From Magnetococcus sp. PR-3 (GTDB taxonomy: Bacteria > Pseudomonadota > Magnetococcia > Magnetococcales > Magnetococcaceae), in contig NZ_JBAHUQ010000012.1 in assembly GCF_036689865.1 (NCBI RefSeq), forward strand, positions 1 to 64,000: a stretch of 64,000 nt of DNA, in the 5' to 3' direction. Under the pieces are notes generated by a model, which did no database searches, was not told the DNA's origin, and saw only the letters and a list, made by a program, of their open reading frames with translations. Within the stretch, counting starts at the first letter, position 1. Each line of letters starts with the position of its first letter. Below are positions 8,474 through 18,318 of the stretch, one piece after another. Position numbers and translations under genes: made by a program.

Positions 8474-9492
8474 CAGTGGCCCCCAAAAACCGTAACGCGA
8501 TCAGGGGCAACGCTGACAAGCGGTTGGTGGGCGATATACTCCAGAAAATTGGGGATAGGTTGAGCCTTTTCTACCTTAAGCCCATTGCCGATCCAATGTG
8601 CCTGCTGCTCCAGAATGGAAATCAGGGATTGATCTAGCTTTAACGTAAAATCATAGGTGGCAGACAGTGAATGTAACAATTCCGGAGTGGATTTCATGTA
8701 CCGCGCCGCGATCACATTCGCTTGATCACGGTGCTCTTTCACATATTCTGCTGCACGAAGCATAGCTTTCATCATGGCTTCCACCTGATCAGGGTTGCGC
8801 TGTAGATGCCTAGCATGCACCGATAAAATGAAGTGCGGTGCATAGAGCCCCTTCAGATCCGTAGAAAAAGCCCCCTCATTCAGCTCTTTGATCAAAGCGT
8901 ATTTAACGGGATTCCATACCGAGGCCGCATCAATCTCTCCCGCGACAAGCGCCGATTTCATCTCCGTGGGTTTTAGATGAACTCGCGTGACAGATGAGCT
9001 GGACAGGCCGTGCATAAGGAGACATAGATCAAGATAGTACGCACCATTTGATCCTTGGGTGACCCCTATGCGCTTACCAACAAGATCCGCGCTGCGTGTG
9101 ATCCCTCTATCCCGTCTCGCCACGATTCCGACATGGTGGTTTGCAGTAATCATCGATGCCAGGATGCGAAATTCGGCCCCTTTAAGAATATGACGTATGA
9201 GAGGGGTTTCAGATGAGGATGCGTAATCCACTTCCCCTGCTTGGAGGGCCTGCATGGCGGAAAGACCGTGGGGGTGGTGCTCTAGCCGAACCGTGAGCCC
9301 TTCGGCGGCAAAATAGCCTCTTTCCTGGGCAATAAAAATGGTGTAGCTAGCGAATGAGAGTGGGGAAACCGCAATTGTGACAAGTTTGGCGTCTGTCTGA
9401 TCAATTGTTGAAGTCGGAAGCAACCAACCCCCTAAGCCAATGAAGGCGACCAATAAAGCCCAAACCCCGATTTTATTGAGCTTGATGACCAT
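8473..9492 (-). CDS. NMT1/THI5-like periplasmic solute-binding protein
   Basis: A 339-residue protein with an N-terminal hydrophobic export segment (about 9-26), then a type II periplasmic-binding fold of the SsuA/THI5/nitrate group: ISPLSFASYTIFIAQERGYFAAEGL, DYASSSETPLIRH, GKRIGVTQGSNGAYYLDL. Relatives bind small ligands such as sulfonates, nitrate, taurine or pyrimidine precursors for ABC importers. No permease or ATPase gene is present. Instead the gene is coupled to a hybrid kinase, so a sensory role is more likely than transport. The 1618-residue kinase at 18319 carries a similar domain fused at its N-terminus, which supports this. The ligand cannot be read from the sequence. Confidence 0.85.
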   Translation of the reverse strand: MVIKLNKIGVWALLVAFIGLGGWLLPTSTIDQTDAKLVTIAVSPLSFASYTIFIAQERGYFAAEGLTVRLEHHPHGLSAMQALQAGEVDYASSSETPLIRHILKGAEFRILASMITANHHVGIVARRDRGITRSADLVGKRIGVTQGSNGAYYLDLCLLMHGLSSSSVTRVHLKPTEMKSALVAGEIDAASVWNPVKYALIKELNEGAFSTDLKGLYAPHFILSVHARHLQRNPDQVEAMMKAMLRAAEYVKEHRDQANVIAARYMKSTPELLHSLSATYDFTLKLDQSLISILEQQAHWIGNGLKVEKAQPIPNFLEYIAHQPLVSVAPDRVTVFGGH

Positions 9493-9710
9493 GATGCGCC
9501 TCTAATTTATTTAATCGAGATTCAGGCCGCGCACAACTTAACTTTACAATTTGTGCATATATTCTCGTTTCCTCCTATATTATATACTACCAAACTAGGG
9601 TGTGCCTCCCAAAAACTGAGGTGGGTACACTTTCTTATGAGGCACCCCTGTCAACCAAATTCCGGAAGGCTGTTTTCCATATTTCCATAGCCCACAGGAA
9701 CCCCACAAAT
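9493..9710. other. Short intergenic region upstream of the solute-binding protein
   Basis: An AT-rich stretch near 9530-9590 probably holds the promoter of the minus-strand operon, but no clear boxes stand out. From about 9600 there is a GTGCCTCCC / GAGGCACCC inverted pair and non-coding sequence that may be a remnant of another element's end. Confidence 0.3.
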
Positions 9711-10318
9711 CACGCTGCTCGGCAAGAAAACCGCTTACGTCCTGGTCTTCATCCATCTGGGTAGTCGGCGCGTGTTCACCAGTTCTGCCACTTATGCACC
9801 GGATAGTGCTTGGGTAACTCAGCAGGCCCGAAATACTCTCTCATGGTGCGATGAACAGAGCATCAAGCCTGCCTATTTGATTCGAGATGCCGACACCAAG
9901 TTCTCTGGCCCCTTTTTAGAGGTGTGGAAAAGCGAAGGCATTCGAGTCATTCAAATCCCGCATAAGGCCCCTCAGGCCAATGCCTTTGCAGAGTCCTTTA
10001 TCGGTACACTGAAACGTGAATGTCTTAATTTTTTCACCTGCTTCAGTCGGCCACATCTCAATTACATTCTGCATTCTTGGGTCGACCATTATAATCACGA
10101 AAGACCACACCGTGGAGTTGGCCGTAACAATACCGTTCTGGACATCAACTTTAAGGCTGCCCGCGATGGCCCTATCAAATGCAAAGAGAGTCTTGGTGGT
10201 GTCATCAAATCTTACTATCGAGAGGCGGCATAAAGCCCATCATTACCGCTCACTAAAAAGTGTATCATATGCTTGTATTGTAAGCTGAAAGCAGTGTGCA
10301 CACATTTTGTCCCCCTCA
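9711..10318 (+). mobile_element. IS remnant, copy 2 (right half only)
   Basis: Homology to the other IS copies begins abruptly at about 9711 (CTGCTCGGCAAGAAAAC) and runs to the right inverted repeat (CACATTTTGTCCCCCTCA). The left 630 bp, including the left inverted repeat and the start of the transposase, are missing, so it cannot move by itself. Confidence 0.8.
9712..10233 (+). pseudogene. Truncated rve transposase (IS copy 2)
   Basis: In-frame remnant of about 173 residues equal to the C-terminal half of the transposase. It keeps the second Asp (LIRDADTKFS) and the Glu (NAFAESFIGTLKREC) but lacks the first catalytic Asp, the N-terminal DNA-binding part and a start. Its VWKSEGIRV stretch groups it with copy 3 rather than copies 1 and 4. 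Confidence 0.8.
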
Positions 10319-10509
10319 AACGGAATCTACCGGAATCAGAAATTCTGAGAATTTTGACGAGAAACTTTGATCCTCCATCGAGCAGCAAAAGGGAGGAGAA
10401 ATTGTTCTACTGAGAATAAGCATAAGCAGGATGTTATCACCCGCCTCAAAGGTGTATCTTTATTAACTTACACATGCTCCAAGCACTACCTTGACCAGGA
10501 TTCAATAAA

Positions 10510-11778
10510 ATGAGTGAAGCCGAAGGCTCCCAACCGGAATCAACGATCAACAATGCGCTGATCAAGCATCTTGCCCATGAGTTGCGCACCCCATTGAATG
10601 GAATTCTCGGCCATTTACAGCTTGCTCAATCCCACACAAAACTACCGGCTGATCTTAAGTCACATTTAGAAGGCATTGGAAAAAGCTGTCAAAATTTGGA
10701 TTGGTTACTAACCAGCATTCTGGATTATAGCCAAATATCCCAACACGATTGGCAACTGGAGCAAGCCCCTCTTCCTATCGCCCGCTTGAAACAGCGTCTG
10801 CAACATCAATTGGAGCAGCGCTTTGGGAGTGTGCAGGAGAGGTTAACCCTCTCTTTCGATTCCACACTTCCAGAATACATTCATTGCGATGCGAACCGCT
10901 TGCAGCATCTGCTCTATATCATGTGCAAAACACTTCTTAAACATCCAGAGATACAACACGTAACGCTGACCTGCCGTAATGCATCTCCCACCCCACAGAC
11001 ACTACAATGGATGCTAGATTCACACCCAACGTTGAACACCTATGACATCACTTTCTCAGAAATGGAAAAGAGATACTGCAACCATCTTTTAAAGCAGATG
11101 GGACGCCATGAAGGGATCGATACCTGGCCCTCAACACCATGGGAGTGGAGCATGACGCTTCCTACCCCCTCTACCGATCCTGAGTCATCCGTAAAACCCA
11201 TTGAAGATGTTTTGATTATTGAGCAGGCAGATGGAAAGGATGCTGTGGAATTGGCTTGCGCTTTTCAAGCTCTGGAGATACCTAGTCATATAGATAGAAG
11301 GCCGCCTGAGTCGTCAAAAGTGAAGCAACAGCTTTTATGCCTGCCTTCCAACAACACCCACCTGTATGAAGCCGTAACAGACAAAATCTTTTTAACCTAT
11401 GGGCCTGCAAAGCCAGAAGTTAGCTTCAGAGACACCTATTTAGGCCACCTGTTTACACCGATCCGATTAGGCACCCTCCGTCAGCTCTTAGCTTCTAAAA
11501 CGATACCTATCGAAATAGAAAAACTTGCGCCCCCTGCCCCCTCTACCAAACTAGATCTACAAACCATCCAATTGTCAGAGCAAGACTTCCGTATGCTCAC
11601 AGAATGGGTTCAACTAGGCATGATGAACAAACTGATTCAATGGGCAGAAAAACATATGCAAACCCATCCTCAGCACATCGCTTTTTATCACGCTCTACAA
11701 CAGTTGGCTATGGGTGTAGACCGACCAGGATTAGAGACGCTTTTGCAAGCGCTACCCTCTACTGACACTTCGGACTAA
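10510..11778 (+). CDS. Degenerate soluble histidine-kinase-like protein
   Basis: A 422-residue cytoplasmic protein. Residues 15-85 form a good HisKA domain with the phospho-acceptor in LAHELRTPLNGILG. The following region keeps a kinase-like layout (EYIHCDANRLQHLLYIM resembles the N-box helix) but lacks recognisable DxGxG and GxGLGL boxes, so ATP binding is doubtful. Residues about 235-320 resemble an altered receiver domain without a clear phospho-acceptor. The C-terminal helices (MLTEWVQLGMMNKLIQWAEKH) resemble tails of hybrid kinases. It may be a phosphotransfer or scaffold protein rather than a kinase. Its 3' end overlaps the convergent REC-ANTAR gene by 27 bp. Confidence 0.75.
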   Translation: MSEAEGSQPESTINNALIKHLAHELRTPLNGILGHLQLAQSHTKLPADLKSHLEGIGKSCQNLDWLLTSILDYSQISQHDWQLEQAPLPIARLKQRLQHQLEQRFGSVQERLTLSFDSTLPEYIHCDANRLQHLLYIMCKTLLKHPEIQHVTLTCRNASPTPQTLQWMLDSHPTLNTYDITFSEMEKRYCNHLLKQMGRHEGIDTWPSTPWEWSMTLPTPSTDPESSVKPIEDVLIIEQADGKDAVELACAFQALEIPSHIDRRPPESSKVKQQLLCLPSNNTHLYEAVTDKIFLTYGPAKPEVSFRDTYLGHLFTPIRLGTLRQLLASKTIPIEIEKLAPPAPSTKLDLQTIQLSEQDFRMLTEWVQLGMMNKLIQWAEKHMQTHPQHIAFYHALQQLAMGVDRPGLETLLQALPSTDTSD

Positions 11779-12378
11779 ACCATCCATACGCTGGGTATGA
11801 TCTAACAATTCCTGGGCCAAATCCCGCATTTTTCTACGTTGGTGTCTTGCCTCTGTACGAAGAGCCTCCTCCGCCTCTTTTAAAGAGATCCGGTGCCGCT
11901 CCATCAATAGGCCAATGGCCACGTTGACCACACTTCCCGTATCCAGCGCCTTTTCAAGACGCTGATTTTTCTCTTCTAGTGCATATTTTAGAGCGCTTAC
12001 TTGCAGATGCACCATAACCCGCGCAAGCAGTTCCTCCTCCTGCACTGGTTTTGAGAGATAATCCATGGCACCACTGACGAAGGCCTTTAATTTATCCTCC
12101 ACATCACTCAGGGCGGTCAGAAACAGAACAGGAATATGCGCCGTTTCAGCAGACTCTCTGAGTTGATGCATGGTCTCATAGCCATCCATGCCAGGCATCA
12201 TCACATCTAAGATGATGAGATCCGGCCCCCCTTTGATGGCGAGCTCCACCCCCTCTTTACCATTTTTGGCCATCATAATATCCAGCCCATGCTTTTCCAA
12301 AAAAGCGGAGATCACGGAAAGATTATTGGGTTCATCATCAATAATCAGAATGCGCTGCCCTGCCGGGTCAAATTTCAT
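11752..12378 (-). CDS. Response regulator, REC-ANTAR (RNA-binding antiterminator)
   Basis: A 208-residue protein with a receiver domain at 8-125 (ILIIDDEPNN, phospho-acceptor Asp in LIILDVMMPGMDG, Lys in YLSKP), a short coiled coil, and an ANTAR domain at about 145-200 (VNVAIGLLMERHRISLKEAEEAL). ANTAR domains of the NasR/AmiR/EutV type bind paired RNA hairpins with six-base loops and prevent termination. It is convergent with the degenerate kinase and divergent from the YfiR/hybrid-kinase operon, whose leader contains hairpins. The partner kinase is probably one of the neighbours. Confidence 0.9.
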   Translation of the reverse strand: MKFDPAGQRILIIDDEPNNLSVISAFLEKHGLDIMMAKNGKEGVELAIKGGPDLIILDVMMPGMDGYETMHQLRESAETAHIPVLFLTALSDVEDKLKAFVSGAMDYLSKPVQEEELLARVMVHLQVSALKYALEEKNQRLEKALDTGSVVNVAIGLLMERHRISLKEAEEALRTEARHQRRKMRDLAQELLDHTQRMDGLVRSVSRG

Positions 12379-12753
12379 GGAGCCACCTTAAACCGTTGTT
12401 CATTTCTTGAATCTGCCTCCCTCAGAGAGTAGCCTTAACCACAGAAAAAACAGAACTAAAAATGTATCTGTCATTTTATGTTTCATTCAAGTTCATTCTT
12501 TGCTAATATTCTTTCTGTGCTCGACCCTTCCCAAGCGTCATTCAAGGCACATTTCTTTGCATAAAGCCCTTACCAAAGCGTCTTTATGCCTCTTAAACAT
12601 GAAGCCATGTTACAGCATGGATATCATGTCATCCGTCGGTTTTCAAACCGCACTCGGCCTTACACATCGCCAAAAAAACAGATCTTGCCTGCTCTATGCG
12701 CACATGCATTGTAGCGTTTGGCTTGGTATTAACGGACTGGCGAATCAAATCTT
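12379..12753. promoter_or_regulatory. 375-bp divergent intergenic region and structured leader
   Basis: Separates the REC-ANTAR gene (minus) from YfiR (plus). It contains a hairpin CCATG-TTACAG-CATGG (12605-12620, six-base loop) followed closely by a perfect CGGTTT-TC-AAACCG dyad (12637-12650). The arrangement suggests a regulated leader, possibly bound by the neighbouring ANTAR protein, although the first loop lacks the usual A1/G4 pattern and no terminator T-run is evident. The short plus-strand frame within it (12407-12757) shows no protein features. Confidence 0.35.
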
Positions 12754-13332
12754 ATGAAATGGTGTGTTTCCACGTTCATGGCAAAACAGATGAGCATCCG
12801 CTGGATGTTACTCATCCTATTGCTGTGCCCATGGCCCCATTCATCTTCCGCCTATGCTGATAGCCAAGCGCGTCTGGCTTACGCCATCAAAGGCGCCCTG
12901 CTGACAAAGATTCCCAAGTTCGTCAAATGGCCCACAGAGGTCATGGATAACGATCAACTAACCATCTGTACGGTCGGCAAAAATCCGTTCAAGGCCTCAT
13001 TAAAGCTGTTGCGAAAGAAAAAGGCTTTTGGCAAACCCATACGTTTTCAATCGGTCAATGCGCGGAACCTGGAACGGTGCCAGCTGCTCTTTTTCAGCCG
13101 TGAAGGGTTAGAAAAATATCAATCTATTCTGCAAAAGAGCCAACGCAAGGCAATTCTAACCGTCAGTGATCATGATGGATTTCTTGAAATGGGTGGGATT
13201 TTACACATGGCACTGAAAGGTAAAAAAATCAAACTGGCCATTAATCGCTCCGCTGTGGATCGGTCTGGGTTAAAACTTCGCGCCCAACTCTACCAACTGG
13301 CCCGTGTGGTCACCGATTCATTGGGAGAATAA
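12754..13332 (+). CDS. YfiR-family periplasmic protein (DUF4154)
   Basis: A 192-residue protein. The N-terminus has a signal peptide ([18 protein letters not shown]) and could start at 12754, 12778 or 12790; none has a good ribosome-binding site. The mature part ([75 protein letters not shown]) matches the YfiR pattern. In Pseudomonas, YfiR restrains the CHASE8-domain cyclase YfiN from the periplasm. Here the gene lies two bases upstream of a CHASE8-type hybrid kinase, so the same periplasmic control probably acts on a kinase instead of a cyclase. Confidence 0.85.
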   Translation: MKWCVSTFMAKQMSIRWMLLILLLCPWPHSSSAYADSQARLAYAIKGALLTKIPKFVKWPTEVMDNDQLTICTVGKNPFKASLKLLRKKKAFGKPIRFQSVNARNLERCQLLFFSREGLEKYQSILQKSQRKAILTVSDHDGFLEMGGILHMALKGKKIKLAINRSAVDRSGLKLRAQLYQLARVVTDSLGE

Positions 13333-13334
13333 TC

Positions 13335-15782
13335 ATGAAAATCAAAACATTCTCTCAGCTTAGCTTGTCGCAAAAGCTTCACCATCTGGTGCTCAAGACC
13401 ACCACACTGGCATTGATTTTTTCCTCGGTAATCTTTGTTGCGGCCTCCATCTATACCCATAAAGAGCAGCTTCAGGAGCGTACCTCAGTTTTAATGCGGG
13501 TTATTGCCACCAACTCCAGTGCTGCACTTACGTTTGATGATACGGACACAGCCAGAATGGTGCTGAGCGCACTTCAAGCAGAAGCGCGTATTCTTGCTGC
13601 AGAACTTTACAATAAATCCGGACAACTTATTGCCAACTACACCCAGGATGGATATCAAATAGATTCCAACTCTGAAATGGCTGCACATATTACAGATACT
13701 CAACACAGCCATGCAGGTCAGACACTCTTTGAAACCCACTTCTCACTCAAACAGATGAATATGCATGGCCCCATCTTCTTTGATGGTGAGCTCATCGGCT
13801 TTCTCTCCCTAACAGCCAACTTAATTCCACTCTATTACTTTTTGCTCTCTTTTCTCGCTGTTACCTTAGCAGTCATGCTGGCAACCATTGCCCTAGCAGT
13901 TCTTCTTTCGCGAAACCACCAACAACAGCTGATTGCGCCCATTCTCTCTCTGTCCAAAGGAATTGAGATTGTTTCCGACACCAAGGATTTTTCCATTCGG
14001 GTTGAGCAGCAGAGCCAAGATGAAATCGGTGATCTGGTGGAAGGTTTTAACTTTATGATGGGCCAGATAAATCTGAGGGATGTGGAGCTAAGAACGCATC
14101 GCAAGGAGCTGGAGAATACCGTTGCAGATCGTACACGGGAACTGACGCAACTCAACTTGGAGTTGAAGGATGTAGCCCATGAAGCACTGTTAAGTAAACA
14201 GATTGCCGAAGAGGCCAACCAGGCTAAAAGCGACTTCTTGGCCAAAATGAGCCATGAGATTCGCACCCCGATCAATGGCATATTGGGCATGACTGAGTTG
14301 ATGCTTACCCAGAAAGCATCCCTATCGGATACCCATACCCACTATGCGGATACCATTTTACGCTCTGGCCGTCTGCTGCTAACCATCATCAACGATATTC
14401 TTGATTTTTCAAAAATTGAAGCGGGCAAGCTTACTGTAGAACGTCGCCCATTTGACCTGGGACGTTTGCTGATCGAAATGTCTGACCTTTTTAAAGAGCG
14501 CCTACAAAGCAGTGACTTGCACTTTGAACTCAACATAGATCAGGGGCTCCCAAAGCATTTTAATGGTGACCCCAACCGCCTTAACCAGATTCTTATCAAC
14601 TTGGTGGGCAACGCCATAAAATTTACCGAACAGGGCAGTATCATTGTTCGTGTGGCCACAGTAAGACCCCACAAAAGCCACCCATTGATCCGTTTTGAAG
14701 TCCAGGATACGGGCATCGGTATTCCGGTGAAGGTCAAAGAGACCATCTTCTCGGCCTTCAACCAAGCAGATGACTCCATAACACGGCGCTTTGGCGGTAC
14801 CGGGCTGGGGTTAACCATATGTAGCGGCTTGGTAGAACGCATGCAGGGCCATATCGGTGTGGAGAGTGAAGAGGGCCAAGGTTCCAGATTCTGGTTTACC
14901 CTACCGCTGGAAATGGCAACCGAATCCCAAGCTCAAGAGATCACCACAGCGACCAGGGATGAAGAGACCTCCAGCTACCCTCAATACCCTGCGCGCATCC
15001 TTCTGGTCGAGGACAATCTGGTCAACCAGGAGGTTGCCTCCGGCTCCCTGGCTCTGTTTGGTTGTGAAGTGACCAAAGCCAACCATGGTCAGGAAGCGGT
15101 TGATTGCATCCACCAACAGCGTTTTGATCTGGTCTTTATGGATTGCGGCATGCCGGTTATGGATGGCTTTGAAGCCACGCGCCAAATCCGTCGCTATGAA
15201 CAGCAAGAGAGCTTGGCTCCGACCCCGATCATCGCCTTAACGGCCCATGCCATTAGCGGCACCCGTGAAGCGTGTCAGGATGCGGGCATGGATGACTATC
15301 TGACCAAGCCATTTAATCTCCAGGAGATTGGTGAGGCGCTACGCAATTGGCTCCCCACCAATATGATCGCTACACACAAGGCCAATGTTGAACCCATCCA
15401 AACAGTTACAGCAGAGATAGAGAACCCCAACTGCTTATTGGATGCCGAGGTCATCGGTCGTCTACTGATGATTGGTAAGCAGAGCAAGCAAGATATCCTT
15501 GGCAAGATGGTCCAACACTACCTAAGCCAACTGCCCACGCAGATGGCGACCATCCAGGAACATGCCCAGGGCAGCGCTTTGGAACAGGTATGGGTCACAG
15601 CCCACAGCCTGAAATCTGCCAGTGCCAATTTGGGACTGACCTATCTGGCTGACCTCTTTAAGCAGTTGGAACATCAAGCCAAACAAGAAGAGCCCGTGGA
15701 TGCTTTGATTGCAGAGATCCATAGCGAGCTACCAAAATGCAAAGATGCGTTGAGCCAGTTACTGGAAAACAGCGTCCATTGA
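13335..15782 (+). CDS. CHASE8-type hybrid histidine kinase with REC and HPt
   Basis: An 815-residue inner-membrane protein: membrane segment at about 20-42, periplasmic CHASE8-like domain ([22 protein letters not shown]), second membrane segment at about 155-185, HAMP, coiled coil, HisKA ([16 protein letters not shown]), HATPase ([22 protein letters not shown]), receiver (ILLVEDN, phospho-acceptor in [17 protein letters not shown]) and a C-terminal HPt domain with the histidine in [13 protein letters not shown]. This is a complete multistep phosphorelay in one chain. It follows YfiR directly, which suggests YfiR modulates it through the periplasmic domain. Confidence 0.9.
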   Translation: MKIKTFSQLSLSQKLHHLVLKTTTLALIFSSVIFVAASIYTHKEQLQERTSVLMRVIATNSSAALTFDDTDTARMVLSALQAEARILAAELYNKSGQLIANYTQDGYQIDSNSEMAAHITDTQHSHAGQTLFETHFSLKQMNMHGPIFFDGELIGFLSLTANLIPLYYFLLSFLAVTLAVMLATIALAVLLSRNHQQQLIAPILSLSKGIEIVSDTKDFSIRVEQQSQDEIGDLVEGFNFMMGQINLRDVELRTHRKELENTVADRTRELTQLNLELKDVAHEALLSKQIAEEANQAKSDFLAKMSHEIRTPINGILGMTELMLTQKASLSDTHTHYADTILRSGRLLLTIINDILDFSKIEAGKLTVERRPFDLGRLLIEMSDLFKERLQSSDLHFELNIDQGLPKHFNGDPNRLNQILINLVGNAIKFTEQGSIIVRVATVRPHKSHPLIRFEVQDTGIGIPVKVKETIFSAFNQADDSITRRFGGTGLGLTICSGLVERMQGHIGVESEEGQGSRFWFTLPLEMATESQAQEITTATRDEETSSYPQYPARILLVEDNLVNQEVASGSLALFGCEVTKANHGQEAVDCIHQQRFDLVFMDCGMPVMDGFEATRQIRRYEQQESLAPTPIIALTAHAISGTREACQDAGMDDYLTKPFNLQEIGEALRNWLPTNMIATHKANVEPIQTVTAEIENPNCLLDAEVIGRLLMIGKQSKQDILGKMVQHYLSQLPTQMATIQEHAQGSALEQVWVTAHSLKSASANLGLTYLADLFKQLEHQAKQEEPVDALIAEIHSELPKCKDALSQLLENSVH

Positions 15783-15829
15783 ATATGTGCCGTCAGACGT
15801 CACCTGCGGCACCTTGAAGGAGAAGAGCC

Positions 15830-18313
15830 ATGAACAAAGCCATGCAGAGCTATACGCCGCGTCTATTGATCGTAGACGATGCCTTTGCCGAACGGCTGCC
15901 CATGCGTGCTGTTTTGGAGCAGGAGGGGTTCGACATTGACGAAGCAGAGAGTGGTCATGAAGCTTTGGAGATGCTCAATAAAGGTCGCTATGACGGCATC
16001 ATTCTGGATGTCGTCATGCCCACCATGAATGGCTTTGAGACCTGCCGTGAGATACGCAAGCTCGCTTCTGGACGCCTAATTCCAGTGCTTATGGTGACTG
16101 GTTTGGATGACCACGCCTCCATCACCGAAGCTTATAATGCCGGTGCCACCGATTTTTTAACCAAACCTGTCAACTGGGATCTGGTGGGGCACCGGGTCCG
16201 CTACCTGCTGCGTTCCAGTCGTCTTGCCCAAGATCTGGATTTGAGTCAGCAGGAGTTGGTGGAAAAGCAGGAGCTGTTGGATGCCTTTATCAACAACTCC
16301 CCCGCCGCCATTAGCATCAAAGGACTGGATCGAAAGTATAAAATGGCCAATCCGGAATTTATCCGGCATTGCGTCTACAAAGATAAAAATATCTTTGGAT
16401 CCACCGACCATGACCTGTTTCATAAAGGCTTTTCAAATCAAGTCATGGAACATGATGATCTCGTACTTAAAGAAAAATCGCCCAAAAGATTTGAAGAGCA
16501 CTGTATGGAAGATGGCTGTAACAGAGTGCACTTTTCTGTACGTTTCCCCATCATGAATGCCCAAGGGGAGGCCACAGGGGTCGGCTGCATCTCCACCGAT
16601 ATAACCGAGTCCAAAAAGACCCAGGAGAGCCTGCTTCTAGCCCGTCGGGTCATTGAGAGTACCAACGAATCCATTATGATTACCGACCCAAACGGTGTGA
16701 TTCTGGATGTTAACAGTGCCTTCGAAGAGATGACAGAGTTTGGCCGTGAAGAGGCCATCGGCAATAAACCCTCCCTCTTAAAATCTGGCCGACATGCTGT
16801 CGATTTCTATAAAGAGATGTGGGAGACACTGCTGCTGACTGGGCAATGGGAAGGTGAAGTGTGGGACCGGCGCAAAAGTGGTGATGTTTTCCCCAAACGG
16901 CTTGCCATCTCTGCGGTGAAAAATTCCGACGGCATGACCCAATACTATGTTGGCATATCCACCGACATCACCACACAAAAAGCCACAGAAGAGAAACTGC
17001 AGCAGTTGGCTTTCTTTGACCCATTGACCAATTTGCCCAACCGCACACTTTTTCGCGATCGTCTGACCCATGAGATCGACCAAGCTGCGCGTCGTAAAGA
17101 TCAGTTTGCCGTTCTGTTTATTGATCTGGACCGGTTCAAGCACGTCAATGACTCTTTGGGCCATGATGTGGGAGATGAACTGTTAATCCAGGTTTCCAAA
17201 CGTATCGAAGCCTGCCTGCGGCGTAGCGATACCGTTGCCCGGCTAGGGGGGGATGAATTTACTGTTATCCTCTCCACAGAGAGTAACCCCCATATCTATG
17301 CCCAGATCGCAGAAAAAATTATCTCAGAGCTGCGTCAACCGTTCCATATCCGTGACCGGCAACTCTACATCGGTGCCAGTATTGGTATTGTCAGCTATCC
17401 CGCTGAAGGACTGACCTATGAACAGCTGACCAAGAATGCCGATACCGCTATGTATCGCGCCAAAGCAGCGGGGGGCAGCAGCTACCGTTTCTTCTCCTCA
17501 GAGATGGATGAGGAAAACATGTCCCGGCTCTCCTTGGAAGAGGAGTTGCACATGGCCATGGAGCGGGATGAGTTGGCGCTACACTACCAACCCAAAGTAG
17601 ACCTCGTATCCAATAGCGTTGTTGGGGTGGAGGCTCTGATCCGCTGGTACCACCCCTCCAAAGGCACAGTATCGCCGGTCCAGTTTATTCCCCTAGCCGA
17701 AGAGAATGGGTTGATCATCCCCATTGGCCAATGGGTGTTGGAAACCGCCTGCCAGCAAGCTAGAACTTGGCTGGATCAAGGCATTGATTCGGTACGGGTT
17801 GCCGTCAACCTTTCGGGCCGCCAGTTTCAAAATCCAAATCTACTGGATGAAATCCAAGTCACCTTGGATCGGTTTAACCTACCCAGAGGCAGCATTGAAC
17901 TGGAGATCACCGAAAGTGTGGCCATGGATGATGTGGAGAAGACAGTGGCCATCGTGGAACGTATGCGGGCCATGGGCTTGCACATCTCTGTGGATGACTT
18001 TGGAACCGGTTACTCCTCTTTGAGCTACCTGAAAAAGCTACCCCTGGATTGCCTGAAGGTGGATCAATCCTTTGTACGGGATCTGATGAGTGACTCTGAC
18101 GATGCTGCCATTGTGGACTCCATCATCTCTCTGGCGCGCTCCATGAACCTGAGTGTGGTGGCCGAAGGTGTGGAGACCTTGGATCAACTCTCCTTCCTCA
18201 AAGAGAAGGATTGCGATGAAGTGCAGGGCTATTTCTTCTCCAAGCCCCTGCCTGCAGAGGCGATGACACAGCTGATTCTAAACCCTGCCCTCACCCTACA
18301 GGCCGCAGGGTAA
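15830..18313 (+). CDS. REC-PAS-PAS-GGDEF-EAL c-di-GMP signalling protein
   Basis: An 827-residue cytoplasmic protein: receiver at 10-128 (LIVDDAF, phospho-acceptor in IILDVVMPTMNG, LTKP), two PAS domains (about 145-270 and 275-395), a GGDEF domain with intact GGDEF active site and an RxxD inhibitory-site motif just upstream (RRSDTVARLGGDEF), and an EAL domain with intact EALIRW and DDFGTGYSSL motifs. It can in principle both make and degrade c-di-GMP. A ribosome-binding site (AAGGAG) precedes the ATG. Being downstream of a YfiR/hybrid-kinase pair, its receiver is a plausible phosphorylation target, converting the periplasmic signal to c-di-GMP change. Confidence 0.92.
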   Translation: MNKAMQSYTPRLLIVDDAFAERLPMRAVLEQEGFDIDEAESGHEALEMLNKGRYDGIILDVVMPTMNGFETCREIRKLASGRLIPVLMVTGLDDHASITEAYNAGATDFLTKPVNWDLVGHRVRYLLRSSRLAQDLDLSQQELVEKQELLDAFINNSPAAISIKGLDRKYKMANPEFIRHCVYKDKNIFGSTDHDLFHKGFSNQVMEHDDLVLKEKSPKRFEEHCMEDGCNRVHFSVRFPIMNAQGEATGVGCISTDITESKKTQESLLLARRVIESTNESIMITDPNGVILDVNSAFEEMTEFGREEAIGNKPSLLKSGRHAVDFYKEMWETLLLTGQWEGEVWDRRKSGDVFPKRLAISAVKNSDGMTQYYVGISTDITTQKATEEKLQQLAFFDPLTNLPNRTLFRDRLTHEIDQAARRKDQFAVLFIDLDRFKHVNDSLGHDVGDELLIQVSKRIEACLRRSDTVARLGGDEFTVILSTESNPHIYAQIAEKIISELRQPFHIRDRQLYIGASIGIVSYPAEGLTYEQLTKNADTAMYRAKAAGGSSYRFFSSEMDEENMSRLSLEEELHMAMERDELALHYQPKVDLVSNSVVGVEALIRWYHPSKGTVSPVQFIPLAEENGLIIPIGQWVLETACQQARTWLDQGIDSVRVAVNLSGRQFQNPNLLDEIQVTLDRFNLPRGSIELEITESVAMDDVEKTVAIVERMRAMGLHISVDDFGTGYSSLSYLKKLPLDCLKVDQSFVRDLMSDSDDAAIVDSIISLARSMNLSVVAEGVETLDQLSFLKEKDCDEVQGYFFSKPLPAEAMTQLILNPALTLQAAG

Positions 18314-18318
18314 GCGCT

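Noticed and set aside
12407-12757. Plus-strand frame of 116 codons
   Set aside because: It has no ribosome-binding site and no protein-like composition and overlaps hairpins in the leader of the YfiR operon.
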